A DNA stretch of 6,490 nt from Lachnospiraceae bacterium (GCA_024691065.1 JAILOA010000355.1:1-6490); one strand, 5' to 3'; positions 1-6,213 are shown, counted from the stretch's first letter. Notes: generated by a model from the sequence alone, not told the origin. Numbers and translations: made by a program.

Positions 1-884
1 TAACAGGTAAGGTAAAGTCAAGTATTCACGCCGATAACCTTGATACCGGTGTTCACGTACTTCCTGTTTTATATAAGGATGCCACAGACAGAAACAGAAC
101 TTCACCTTTTGCATTTACAGGTAATAAGTTCGAATTCCGTATGGTTGGCTCCTCAATGTCAATTTCCGATTGCAATGTTGTTCTCAATACAATCGTTGCT
201 GCCGAGTTTGAAAAAATTGCTGACAGACTTGAAAAATCAACTGATTTTGATGCAGATGTTGATGATATTATTAAGACATACATTACAGAGCATCAGAGAG
301 TTATATTTAACGGTGACGGATATTCCGAGGAATGGGTCGAAGAGGCTGAGAGAAGAGGACTTCCGAATATTAAGTCAATGGTTGAGGCTATTCCTTATTC
401 ACTTACTGAAAAGAATATCAAGCTTTTCGAGAGCCAGAATGTTCTTACTAAGACTGAACTGGAGTCACGTGCCGAAATTCTTTATGAGAATTATGCCAAG
501 ACCATAAATATCGAGGCAAAGACCATGATTGATATGGCAAGTAAACAATTTATTCCTGCCGGTATCAAATATACACGTGAGCTTGCAGGCTCTATAAATT
601 CTGTGAGAGAGGCCGTTCCTGAGGCAGATGTAAGTACTCAGACAGAGATTTTAATAAATGTATCGAACCTTCTTGCCAAGGCTCAGACTGCATTAAATAA
701 CCTGAAGGAGTACGATAAGGAAGCTGCAAAGCAGACTGAAGGAAAAGACAGGGCATTTTATTTTAGAAATGTTGTCTTCCCTGCAATGGCAGAACTTAGA
801 GCTCCGATCGACGAACTTGAGATGATCGTAGATAAGAAGGATTGGCCGGTTCCGTCATATGGAGATTTACTCTTTGAAGTATAA
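1..884 (+). CDS. glnN: Glutamine synthetase type III, C-terminal part (5' end outside window)
   Basis: Cytoplasmic enzyme making glutamine from glutamate, ammonia and ATP. The frame is open from the window edge (first full codon at 3) to TAA at 882-884, giving 293 residues. GSIII enzymes are about 700 residues, so roughly the last two fifths is visible. The diagnostic stretch DRNRTSPFAFTGNKFEFRMV (about residues 32-51 of the visible part) is the GSIII catalytic-domain signature with the substrate-binding Arg region. It continues into GSSMSISDCN. After it come about 230 residues of mostly helical, acidic sequence typical of the GSIII C-terminal extension, ending VPSYGDLLFEV. No frameshift or internal stop is seen. 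The gene is followed within 21 bp by a strong terminator, so it is monocistronic or last in its operon. Its promoter and any nitrogen control lie outside the window. A shorter start at 141 would remove the signature and is not used. Confidence 0.95.
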   Translation, partial: TGKVKSSIHADNLDTGVHVLPVLYKDATDRNRTSPFAFTGNKFEFRMVGSSMSISDCNVVLNTIVAAEFEKIADRLEKSTDFDADVDDIIKTYITEHQRVIFNGDGYSEEWVEEAERRGLPNIKSMVEAIPYSLTEKNIKLFESQNVLTKTELESRAEILYENYAKTINIEAKTMIDMASKQFIPAGIKYTRELAGSINSVREAVPEADVSTQTEILINVSNLLAKAQTALNNLKEYDKEAAKQTEGKDRAFYFRNVVFPAMAELRAPIDELEMIVDKKDWPVPSYGDLLFEV

Positions 885-904
885 TTAATATAAAAAATAT
901 AAAT

Positions 905-948
905 AAAAGCTGATAAAATCCGGTATTAACGGGGTTTTATCAGCTTTT
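905..948 (+). terminator. Intrinsic terminator after glnN, probably bidirectional
   Basis: A perfect 14-bp inverted repeat, AAAAGCTGATAAAA (905-918) and TTTTATCAGCTTTT (935-948), is extended towards the loop by T-G, C-G and C-G pairs (919-921 with 932-934). The + strand transcript ends in a run of U. Read on the minus strand, the same hairpin is followed by T-rich sequence (TTTATTTATATTTTTT), so it can also stop the convergent lipoprotein transcript. No other good terminator is seen between that gene and here. Confidence 0.9.
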
Positions 949-972
949 TGTTATTTAAATTTTTTGGAAATT

Positions 973-1167
973 ATTAAGCGCAATTAGTTTATATTAATAA
1001 TGTTTAAGCGCAGTTTCTTTAAGTGAAGTTTGTTTAAGTACAATTCGTTTAAGTACAATTTGTTTAAGCGCAGTTTGTTTATACAAATATTGTTTAAGCA
1101 CAGTTTCTTTAAGCTCAGTTTGATTATATAAATATTGTTTAAGCGCAGTTTCTTTAAGCAAAGTGTT
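973..1167. repeat. Tandem array of thirteen 15-bp units with 45-bp higher-order periodicity
   Basis: Thirteen contiguous 15-bp units fill 973-1167 exactly (195 bp). The consensus is TTTAAGCGCAGTTTG/C. Units 3 (1003-1017) and 12 (1138-1152) are identical. Units 2, 8 and 11 are an A/T-rich variant close to TTTATACAAATATTG. The triplets 1063-1107 and 1108-1152 differ at only 4 of 45 positions, and 973-1017 follows the same pattern, so the array seems to have grown partly by 45-bp duplication. The last unit (1153-1167) decays into unique AT-rich DNA. There are no unique spacers, so it is not a CRISPR array. The array lies between the glnN terminator and the end of the convergent lipoprotein gene, and no credible start codon with a ribosome binding site was found in it. 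Function unknown. Confidence 0.9.
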
Positions 1168-1231
1168 TTACTTATAATTATTTATACATTGTTTTTATAT
1201 TAAAATATAGATTTTTACAAAGCATAAATAT

Positions 1232-1975
1232 TTATTTCTGAATCGGTATATATATAAGCTCTCCGTTCTTTTCGGGCGGTTTAACATTTAATTGGCGTTT
1301 CTTTGCCTTGTTAAGATTATATATATTAATTTCAGTTGTTCCCGCATAGATATTGGTCGTGAAATTACTTTTATTAAATCCTTTGGATTTTATATATCTA
1401 CCGTCTTCCTCCCAAATGATTTTGACATTATATAAAGGCCAAATTTGAGTAAACGGGTAGGTGTGATAGTGGGTTTCACTGTTTGCAATAGTCTGTAAAT
1501 CATATAAGAATGAATTAATATGTGAAACATCTTTAGGTGTGTATTCTTCATTAATACAAAAGGTGAAATTTCTAAGGTAAGAGCAATCACTTGATTTAAT
1601 ACGGGAAGTAAAACCATATTTATTTAGATATTTATTTACTTCATCATCATAAAATTCATTTATTTTATCAAGGTAGTCTGTCTGATATTTAAATGTACCC
1701 GGAATATTGAAGGTTTTTCCGAAAATAGAAGCGGTTTCAGATTCCGTCCAAACTTCAAATGATAAGTCACGATTTTCGGAGTGATATTTAAAATGATTCT
1801 CGGATTCCTCGTCAAATGTGATTTTCTCGCCTTTTACAATTGATTTAATATATTTTGTGGCCTCTTCTTCGGATGGTGTTTTTGTTTTGCAGCCTGTTAA
1901 TGAAAAAGCCAATATGAATGAAAATAGAAATATATTAAATTTTAAAATATTATTTCTGAATTGGTTCTTTTGCAT
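1232..1975 (-). CDS. Predicted lipoprotein of unknown function
   Basis: 247 residues. The N-terminus has a basic, Asn-rich start, a hydrophobic stretch (about residues 10-26) and a lipobox LTGC with Cys29. This should be a signal-peptidase-II lipoprotein anchored on the outer face of the cytoplasmic membrane. The mature part is polar and rich in Lys, Glu, Asn and aromatics. It has two cysteines (C131 and C140) that could form a disulfide. No catalytic motif or family is recognised, so no function is assigned. The start at 1975 is supported by AAGGGAG (1983-1989) 7 nt upstream and by the lipobox position. The gene has its own promoter (2089-2117) and converges with glnN. There is no terminator directly after it, so its message probably runs through the 15-bp repeat array to the hairpin at 905-948. 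Codon use is strongly A/T-biased. Confidence 0.85.
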   Translation of the reverse strand: MQKNQFRNNILKFNIFLFSFILAFSLTGCKTKTPSEEEATKYIKSIVKGEKITFDEESENHFKYHSENRDLSFEVWTESETASIFGKTFNIPGTFKYQTDYLDKINEFYDDEVNKYLNKYGFTSRIKSSDCSYLRNFTFCINEEYTPKDVSHINSFLYDLQTIANSETHYHTYPFTQIWPLYNVKIIWEEDGRYIKSKGFNKSNFTTNIYAGTTEINIYNLNKAKKRQLNVKPPEKNGELIYIPIQK

Positions 1976-2088
1976 TTCCTATCTCCCTTATCAATAGTTT
2001 TCGTATTGAAATAAAATTGTTATTGCTAAAAATATAATTCAAGAATAAATAGAACGGTTATATTTTCACAAACAATAACATTTTAAAC

Positions 2089-2117
2089 ATTATCTCATAA
2101 TATTTTTATATAGTCAA
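2089..2117 (-). promoter_or_regulatory. Sigma-A promoter of the lipoprotein gene
   Basis: Read on the minus strand: -35 TTGACT (2112-2117), a 17-nt spacer, and -10 GATAAT (2089-2094) preceded by TGA, which makes an extended -10. Transcription should begin near 2082, giving a 5' leader of about 106 nt before the ATG at 1975. The -35 lies only 4 bp beyond the end of the yolD-like stop codon. The leader contains an 8-bp inverted repeat, TGTTATTG (2018-2025) with CAATAACA (2073-2080), of uncertain meaning. Confidence 0.65.
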
Positions 2118-2121
2118 GCAA

Positions 2122-2553
2122 TCAGGATTCGTTAATTATATCAATATTTAAAATGTCTTTAAAGGAAATCACGCTTTCATTTTCTAGAATGAGTTTTCTT
2201 TGAAATTCATCCGATTTTTTGACAGTACCAATAATGGTAATATATTCACCGCCTTCTTTAGTTAAGTCCTGAGCAAAAAATGTAATTGAAATTGTAGGAT
2301 AGCTTTTATTTTTTAGGCATTCGATAATTTGAATGTATTTTTCGTTTAGATCCTTCAATTCGATTTCACTAAGTTCGATTTTTTCAGAGGTGAATCTTGC
2401 TGTTTCTCCTATTAATGCATCATAGCCCGTAAGGGCAGCAAAAGGAGAGAATTGGGCAGCCCTGTCATAATTAGACATATGTATATGTTTGTTTGATTTA
2501 TGGTATTCCATATTAATCATATCATCGTATTTATTATTGATAGTTTCTGACAT
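2122..2553 (-). CDS. YolD-like protein, partner of the Y-family polymerase
   Basis: 143 residues. The segment YDRAAQFSPFAALTGYDALI (residues 29-48), followed by GETAR, is the conserved core of YolD-like proteins. The C-terminal half (TISITFF, then EYITIIGTVKKSD, then VISFKDILNI) looks like the small beta-rich fold of the family. YolD-like proteins are commonly encoded next to UvrX/UmuC-like polymerases and have been proposed to play a UmuD-like accessory role; that role is inference here. The gene begins 30 bp after the polymerase stop, in the same direction, so the two should share one message. The ribosome binding site is weak: only GGAT about 10 nt before the ATG. Translation may depend on coupling to the polymerase gene. 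I saw no clear terminator after it, only the lipoprotein promoter. Confidence 0.85.
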   Translation of the reverse strand: MSETINNKYDDMINMEYHKSNKHIHMSNYDRAAQFSPFAALTGYDALIGETARFTSEKIELSEIELKDLNEKYIQIIECLKNKSYPTISITFFAQDLTKEGGEYITIIGTVKKSDEFQRKLILENESVISFKDILNIDIINES

Positions 2554-2583
2554 AATATTTATCCATTCTAAAATATATTTTTA

Positions 2584-4116
2584 TTAGGCTCTGTGGCCGC
2601 CGACCTGGCGGTTTCTTTCACGAGCGGTTGCACCTTCTTTATAATTCATCCCTTTTAAAATAGCATTATTTCCGTATTTATCTTTGATTTCAATAAGGGC
2701 TTGTTGGATTTTCTTTTCCTTCTCCGGATTTAACTTATTATTGGATAAAGTATAATCATTGTTTTCGTTGGAATCGTCGGTTACATTTAAAAAATCTTCC
2801 AGTGTAAGTTGTTCATAATGCGTTTCTTCTTCGTATTTGTTTTCAGGGATAACATTGTTTGCAACAACATATATCCTGCGGATTAACAGGGATTTATTTA
2901 CAATCCGTGCATAAAGCTCTTTAAATGCATCGATAATAAGTCTGGAAGAATTAGTATTTTTATCAAGATTTATGGTGCTATGAGCAGTTTTTGGAACCTT
3001 TCGGCCGTATCGGTCAGTCTCGATTTCGCCTTTGTAGGAGATTTTCGACGAAAGACTTTCCGTATCATAACCTACTGTCAGTGTTAGTTTTGAAGTGATG
3101 AGCTTCTTTTTTACGAGGTCAAGAGAGAGAAAATCGGCCATTTCGGAAACTATTAAAAGTCCTTTCTCATAATCATATGGCTCTTTTAGCACCTGTCCCT
3201 GACTGACGCTGTTACTTTCAGGTTTATAACTTTTAATGTCTGCGATGGTACATGGTTCATAACCCCAGGCGTGGTCAATTAAAAGCTCAGCATTAACTCC
3301 AAAGGTTTTATATAGAAGCTCTTCATTGTAGAAGTCGCCTTCCTTTCCGATTGAACATCTGCAGATATCACCCATTGTATAGAGTCCGAGCTTTGAAAGT
3401 CTTTTGGCATAGCCCTTTCCGACTCTCCAAAAATCAGAAATAGGAGTGTGATTCCAAAGTTTTTTTCTGTAACTTATTTCATCCAGCTCTGCAATTCTTA
3501 CACCATCCTTATCTGCTTCCATATGCTTTGCTTCAATATCCATAGCGATTTTAGCAAGATACATATTGGTGCCGATACCTGCGGTTGCAGTGATTCCGGT
3601 TGTTTCAAGTACATCACGTATCATTGTCATTGCAAGCTCGTGAGGTGTCATATCATATATTTTTAAATAGCCGGTAACATCGATAAATACTTCATCTACG
3701 CTATATACATGAATATCCTCGGGAGATATATATTTCATATATATTGAAAATATCTTTGAACTTATTTTCATATATTTTTCCATTTGAGGTCTGGCAATTA
3801 TATAATCCAGTTCGAGCTCGGGATCTTTATTTAATTCATCTAAAAAGTATGATTTATCTTTAAATGTTTTGTTCTTTATCCTGGTTTGTCTTGAAGCATT
3901 AACGGCTTTAACTTTTTGTTCTACCTCAAATAGCCTCGGCCTTCCCGGAATTCCGAAGGATTTAAGGGATGGGCTTACTGCAAGACAGATGGTTTTTGAA
4001 GTTCTTTCTTTGTCTGCGACCACAAGATTTGTATTTAAAGCATTTAATCCACGTTCCACGCATTCGACGGAAGCATAGAAGGATTTTAAATCTATTGCGA
4101 TATATTTTCTTTCCAT
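2584..4116 (-). CDS. Y-family (UmuC/UvrX-like) translesion DNA polymerase
   Basis: 510 residues. An error-prone polymerase expected to copy past damaged template bases. The palm carries the metal-binding residues: D9 in IAIDLKSFYASVE, and D141/E142 in VYSVDEVFIDVT. GIGTNMYLAKIAMD (180-193) and the helix-hairpin-helix region FWRVGKGYAKRLSKLGLYTMGDI (229-251) follow, then a little-finger domain at about 310-425. QLTLEDFL (436-443) sits where relatives carry a beta-clamp motif of the QLSLF type. The tail GATARERNRQVGGHRA (495-510) is typical of the Firmicutes subgroup often paired with YolD-like genes. All catalytic residues are present and there is no frameshift, so it is probably functional. 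The ATG at 4116 follows AGGA by 8 nt, and the IDLKSFYASVE motif sits at the usual distance from the N-terminus. The gene ends with two consecutive TAA codons and is the first gene of a two-gene unit with the yolD-like gene. Confidence 0.93.
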   Translation of the reverse strand: MERKYIAIDLKSFYASVECVERGLNALNTNLVVADKERTSKTICLAVSPSLKSFGIPGRPRLFEVEQKVKAVNASRQTRIKNKTFKDKSYFLDELNKDPELELDYIIARPQMEKYMKISSKIFSIYMKYISPEDIHVYSVDEVFIDVTGYLKIYDMTPHELAMTMIRDVLETTGITATAGIGTNMYLAKIAMDIEAKHMEADKDGVRIAELDEISYRKKLWNHTPISDFWRVGKGYAKRLSKLGLYTMGDICRCSIGKEGDFYNEELLYKTFGVNAELLIDHAWGYEPCTIADIKSYKPESNSVSQGQVLKEPYDYEKGLLIVSEMADFLSLDLVKKKLITSKLTLTVGYDTESLSSKISYKGEIETDRYGRKVPKTAHSTINLDKNTNSSRLIIDAFKELYARIVNKSLLIRRIYVVANNVIPENKYEEETHYEQLTLEDFLNVTDDSNENNDYTLSNNKLNPEKEKKIQQALIEIKDKYGNNAILKGMNYKEGATARERNRQVGGHRA

Positions 4117-4165
4117 AATTAATTCCTATATATTTTTGTTAAATGTAATATTAATTAAAAAATGT

Positions 4166-4190
4166 CTGATGCCTGCTCTGCAAGCGTCAG
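4166..4190 (-). promoter_or_regulatory. Terminator-like hairpin in the leader of the polymerase gene
   Basis: The arms 4166-4176 and 4180-4190 pair over 11 positions around a 3-nt loop, with one mismatch and one wobble. On the minus strand the hairpin is followed by ACATTTTTTAATT, a T-run suited to intrinsic termination. It ends about 50 bp before the polymerase ATG, and I see no gene upstream on the minus strand that would need a terminator. It may therefore act as an attenuator, or as a backstop against stray transcription. No competing antiterminator was found with confidence. Confidence 0.5.
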
Positions 4191-4270
4191 TGATTAAAAA
4201 TGTTCGATTGATATTTTTTCAATAAATTGTTTAATGTTTATTAAATTATTAAAAAAGCATACATTTAAAT

Positions 4271-4297
4271 ATTATAATCAGTACCGATTTTTTTCAA
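4271..4297 (-). promoter_or_regulatory. Candidate promoter for the polymerase/yolD-like unit
   Basis: On the minus strand: -35 TTGAAA (4292-4297), a short 15-nt spacer, and a perfect -10 TATAAT (4271-4276). It would give a leader of about 150 nt containing the hairpin at 4166-4190. A second candidate, TTGAAA (4217-4222) with an 18-nt spacer and TTTAAT (4193-4198), would start inside that hairpin. Which one is used cannot be decided from the sequence. Confidence 0.4.
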
Positions 4298-4388
4298 GGA
4301 GAAAGCTTAATTTTTTCATTTATTTTGATGTTTAAGGTGCAAAATATCACAATATTTAGTGAATTTAAGAATACTTAGAATATTTTTC

Positions 4389-4417
4389 TTGATTAACACA
4401 TCCTGTTATGTTAAAAT
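4389..4417 (+). promoter_or_regulatory. Promoter of the SCIFF peptide locus
   Basis: -35 TTGATT (4389-4394), an exact 17-nt spacer, and -10 TAAAAT (4412-4417) preceded by TGT, an extended -10. The start would be near 4424, leaving a leader of about 117 nt before the peptide ATG. A weaker alternative, TGGTATATT (4487-4495), has an extended -10 but no -35 at the right distance. Confidence 0.6.
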
Positions 4418-4423
4418 TTATTA

Positions 4424-4540
4424 ACGGTATGGGAAAATATTTCTTATCGTGACAGGTTGTATATCCTTTTAATTGGTAGGCCTGTATGGTATATTTTTCC
4501 TGTATAAATCGTAAAATAGATATTCGGAAGGAGAACATCG
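4424..4540 (+). promoter_or_regulatory. Long 5' leader of the SCIFF peptide with nested pairing
   Basis: Within this untranslated stretch, GGAAAATAT (4432-4440) can pair with ATATTTTTCC (4491-4500), with one bulged T. Inside that, ACAGG (4452-4456) pairs with CCTGT (4481-4485), and CCT (4465-4467) may pair with AGG (4478-4480). The ribosome binding site GGAAGGAG (4526-4533) lies outside these pairings, 7 nt before the ATG. It matches no riboswitch class that I recognise. It may stabilise the message or be incidental in AT-rich DNA. Confidence 0.35.
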
Positions 4541-4690
4541 ATGAAGCATATTAGAACAATTAATAAGGCTAATCTCGCTAAGTCAGCTATTAAGGGTGGC
4601 TGCGGAAAATGCCAGGCTTCTTGTCAGTCAGCATGTAAGACTTCTTGTACAGTAGGAAACCAGGAGTGCATGCGTGAGGAGAATAAGTAG
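4541..4690 (+). CDS. SCIFF (six-cysteine) ranthipeptide precursor
   Basis: 49 residues, from an ATG 7 nt after GGAAGGAG to TAG at 4688-4690. The leader is MKHIRTINKANLAKSAIKGG. The core has six cysteines at 21, 24, 28, 32, 36 and 43 (spacing CX2CX3CX3CX3CX6C) and contains ACKTSCTVGNQEC, the hallmark of the SCIFF family (six cysteines in forty-five residues). These peptides are modified by a radical SAM enzyme that joins a Cys sulfur to a non-alpha carbon of an acceptor residue. In the Clostridium thermocellum peptide the known link, as I recall, is Cys32 to Thr37. Both residues occur here at exactly those positions. The cognate maturase is the next gene. The C-terminus after Cys43 (MREENK) is slightly longer and more charged than in the members I remember. 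The biological role of mature SCIFF peptides is not established. Confidence 0.95.
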   Translation: MKHIRTINKANLAKSAIKGGCGKCQASCQSACKTSCTVGNQECMREENK

Positions 4691-4714
4691 TTTTACGACT
4701 TAAAAAAGTGGTTT

Positions 4715-4746
4715 GAGTGGCTGTTGTGATTTCATAACAGCCACTC
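4715..4746 (+). promoter_or_regulatory. Intercistronic hairpin between SCIFF peptide and maturase genes
   Basis: GAGTGGCTGTTGTG (4715-4728) pairs with CATAACAGCCACTC (4733-4746) as a 14-bp stem with a single G-T wobble and an ATTT loop. No T-run follows on the + strand (GGTATGTTTACT), so it is not a classical terminator. It sits 24 bp after the peptide stop and 41 bp before the maturase start. It probably protects the short peptide message from 3' decay and lowers maturase output relative to substrate. Confidence 0.75.
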
Positions 4747-4787
4747 GGTATGTTTACTAAACTATGGCAAATTAGAAAGAGGAATTT

Positions 4788-6191
4788 ATGATTCACAGAT
4801 TTAAAGCAGGGGATTTATTTATCTTATTAGACGTAAACAGTGGAGGAGTGCATCTTGTTGATGAGCTTTCATATGAGCTTTCCGGCGAGTTGGAGCCTTA
4901 TTTAAACCGGGATGCAAGTATAGGAGATGTTGCAAATGCATCCGAGTGCCCGAAGGAGATTTTAGATAAATTCTCTGAAAAATATAATAAAGACGAGATT
5001 ATTGAAAGTTTTGAAGAGATAAAAAAGCTTACGGAAGACGGTATGCTTTATACGGCGGACCAGTATGAGAATTATGCAAATACAGCTGTTAATTCACCGA
5101 TAAAATCGATGTGTTTACATATTTCGCACGACTGTAACCTCCGTTGCAAATATTGCTTTGCTTCTACGGGAGACTTTGGTACAGGCAGAAAGCTTATGCC
5201 TTTTGAAATCGGTAAGGCTGCTATTGATTTTCTTTTGGAAAGAAGTACCGGAAGACCTAATCTTGAGGTTGATTTCTTTGGCGGTGAGCCAATGATTAAC
5301 TTTGAGGTTGTAAAGCAGGTAGTAGAATACGCTCGTTCCAAAGAAAAGGAATATGAGAAGAATTTCAGATTTACTATTACCACAAACGGTATGATTATGA
5401 CCGATGACCAGGTTAAGTATATAAATGAGAATATGGCAAATGTTGTGCTCTCAATTGACGGTCGTAAGGAAATAAATGATCGTATGCGTCCTCGTGTCGA
5501 CGGTTCGGGATCTTATGACAGAATAGTTAAGAATTTTAAGAAGCTTGTAGCTGACAGAGGAGATAAGGAATATTACGTTAGAGGTACATATACAAGATAT
5601 AATCTTGATTTTACAGAAGATATTCTTTCTCTTTACAATGAGGGATTTGATCAGATTTCCGTTGAGCCTGTTATGGAAGATCCAACTATGGATTATGCAA
5701 TAACTGAAAAGGACTTAGATCGCATTTATGAAGAATATGACAGACTTATGGAAGAAATCGGTGCCATTAAGGATAGTGGCAGATTTATAAATTTCTTCCA
5801 TTTCATGATAGACTTAAATCAGGGACCTTGTATTATTAAGCGTCTCAGGGGTTGCGGTAGTGGTAATGAATATATTTCCGTAACACCGGACGGAGATATT
5901 TATCCATGTCATCAATTTGTGGGCAAGGATGAATTTAAGATGGGAAGCGTACTTGATAAAACTTTGGATGAGGATATCAAGAAGCTTTTTTCTAAGGCTC
6001 ATGTTTATTCCAAGCCAAAATGCAAAAACTGCTGGGCGAAGTATTATTGCAGTGGTGGATGCAATGCCAATAATTATAATTTTAATCATGATATATTGGA
6101 TTCTTATGATGTGGCCTGCGGAATTCAAAAGAAGAGACTTGAAGCTGCAATTATTATGAAAATCAGGGATATGCTTAAGGAAGAAGCGTAA
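4788..6191 (+). CDS. SCIFF peptide maturase (radical SAM/SPASM thioether synthase)
   Basis: 467 residues, family-typical length. Residues 1 to about 95 (beginning MIHRFKAGDLFILLDVNSGG) are the PqqD-like recognition domain that binds the precursor leader. The radical SAM core follows, with C116, C120 and C123 in DCNLRCKYCFA binding the SAM-cleaving [4Fe-4S] cluster and FFGGEP (163-168) as the SAM-binding motif. The SPASM region has eight cysteines (348, 356, 374, 412, 415, 421, 425, 444), including CX2CX5CX3C at 412-425. These are enough for two auxiliary [4Fe-4S] clusters. The expected reaction is SAM-dependent hydrogen abstraction on the peptide and closure of a Cys thioether. The ATG at 4788 follows AAAGAGG by 5 nt. 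The gene lies 97 bp after the precursor stop, and the two make a complete modification pair. No transporter, protease or immunity gene is visible in the window. All cluster ligands are present, so the enzyme should be active. Confidence 0.95.
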   Translation: MIHRFKAGDLFILLDVNSGGVHLVDELSYELSGELEPYLNRDASIGDVANASECPKEILDKFSEKYNKDEIIESFEEIKKLTEDGMLYTADQYENYANTAVNSPIKSMCLHISHDCNLRCKYCFASTGDFGTGRKLMPFEIGKAAIDFLLERSTGRPNLEVDFFGGEPMINFEVVKQVVEYARSKEKEYEKNFRFTITTNGMIMTDDQVKYINENMANVVLSIDGRKEINDRMRPRVDGSGSYDRIVKNFKKLVADRGDKEYYVRGTYTRYNLDFTEDILSLYNEGFDQISVEPVMEDPTMDYAITEKDLDRIYEEYDRLMEEIGAIKDSGRFINFFHFMIDLNQGPCIIKRLRGCGSGNEYISVTPDGDIYPCHQFVGKDEFKMGSVLDKTLDEDIKKLFSKAHVYSKPKCKNCWAKYYCSGGCNANNYNFNHDILDSYDVACGIQKKRLEAAIIMKIRDMLKEEA

Positions 6192-6213
6192 AATTAATGA
6201 CTTGAGTTACATT

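Noticed and set aside
40..507. 155-codon + strand open frame overlapping glnN
   Set aside because: It lies in another frame of a clear glutamine synthetase coding region and its translation is Leu/Ser-rich with no family resemblance.
973..1167. CRISPR-like periodic array
   Set aside because: The units are directly contiguous and only 15 bp long, with no unique spacers and no cas genes nearby.
2074..2100. Possible terminator after the yolD-like gene
   Set aside because: The AT-rich partial palindrome has no stable stem or T-run, and the segment overlaps the lipoprotein promoter.
4200..4215. LexA (SOS) box before the polymerase
   Set aside because: Only a CGAAC half-site is present. The facing GTTCG at the required distance is missing.
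4296..4372. AAGGAGA (4296-4302) followed by a 16-codon frame from ATG 4328
   Set aside because: The gap to the ATG is too long for a ribosome site and the tiny product has no recognisable features.
4590..4796. 68-codon minus-strand frame over the SCIFF peptide gene
   Set aside because: It is antisense to the well-supported SCIFF precursor and the intercistronic hairpin, with no independent evidence.
5072..6159. Open frames antisense to, and in an alternative frame of, the maturase (5072-5383, 5814-6128, 5917-6159)
   Set aside because: They all lie within the maturase gene, whose motifs account for this DNA. No family features are seen in them.
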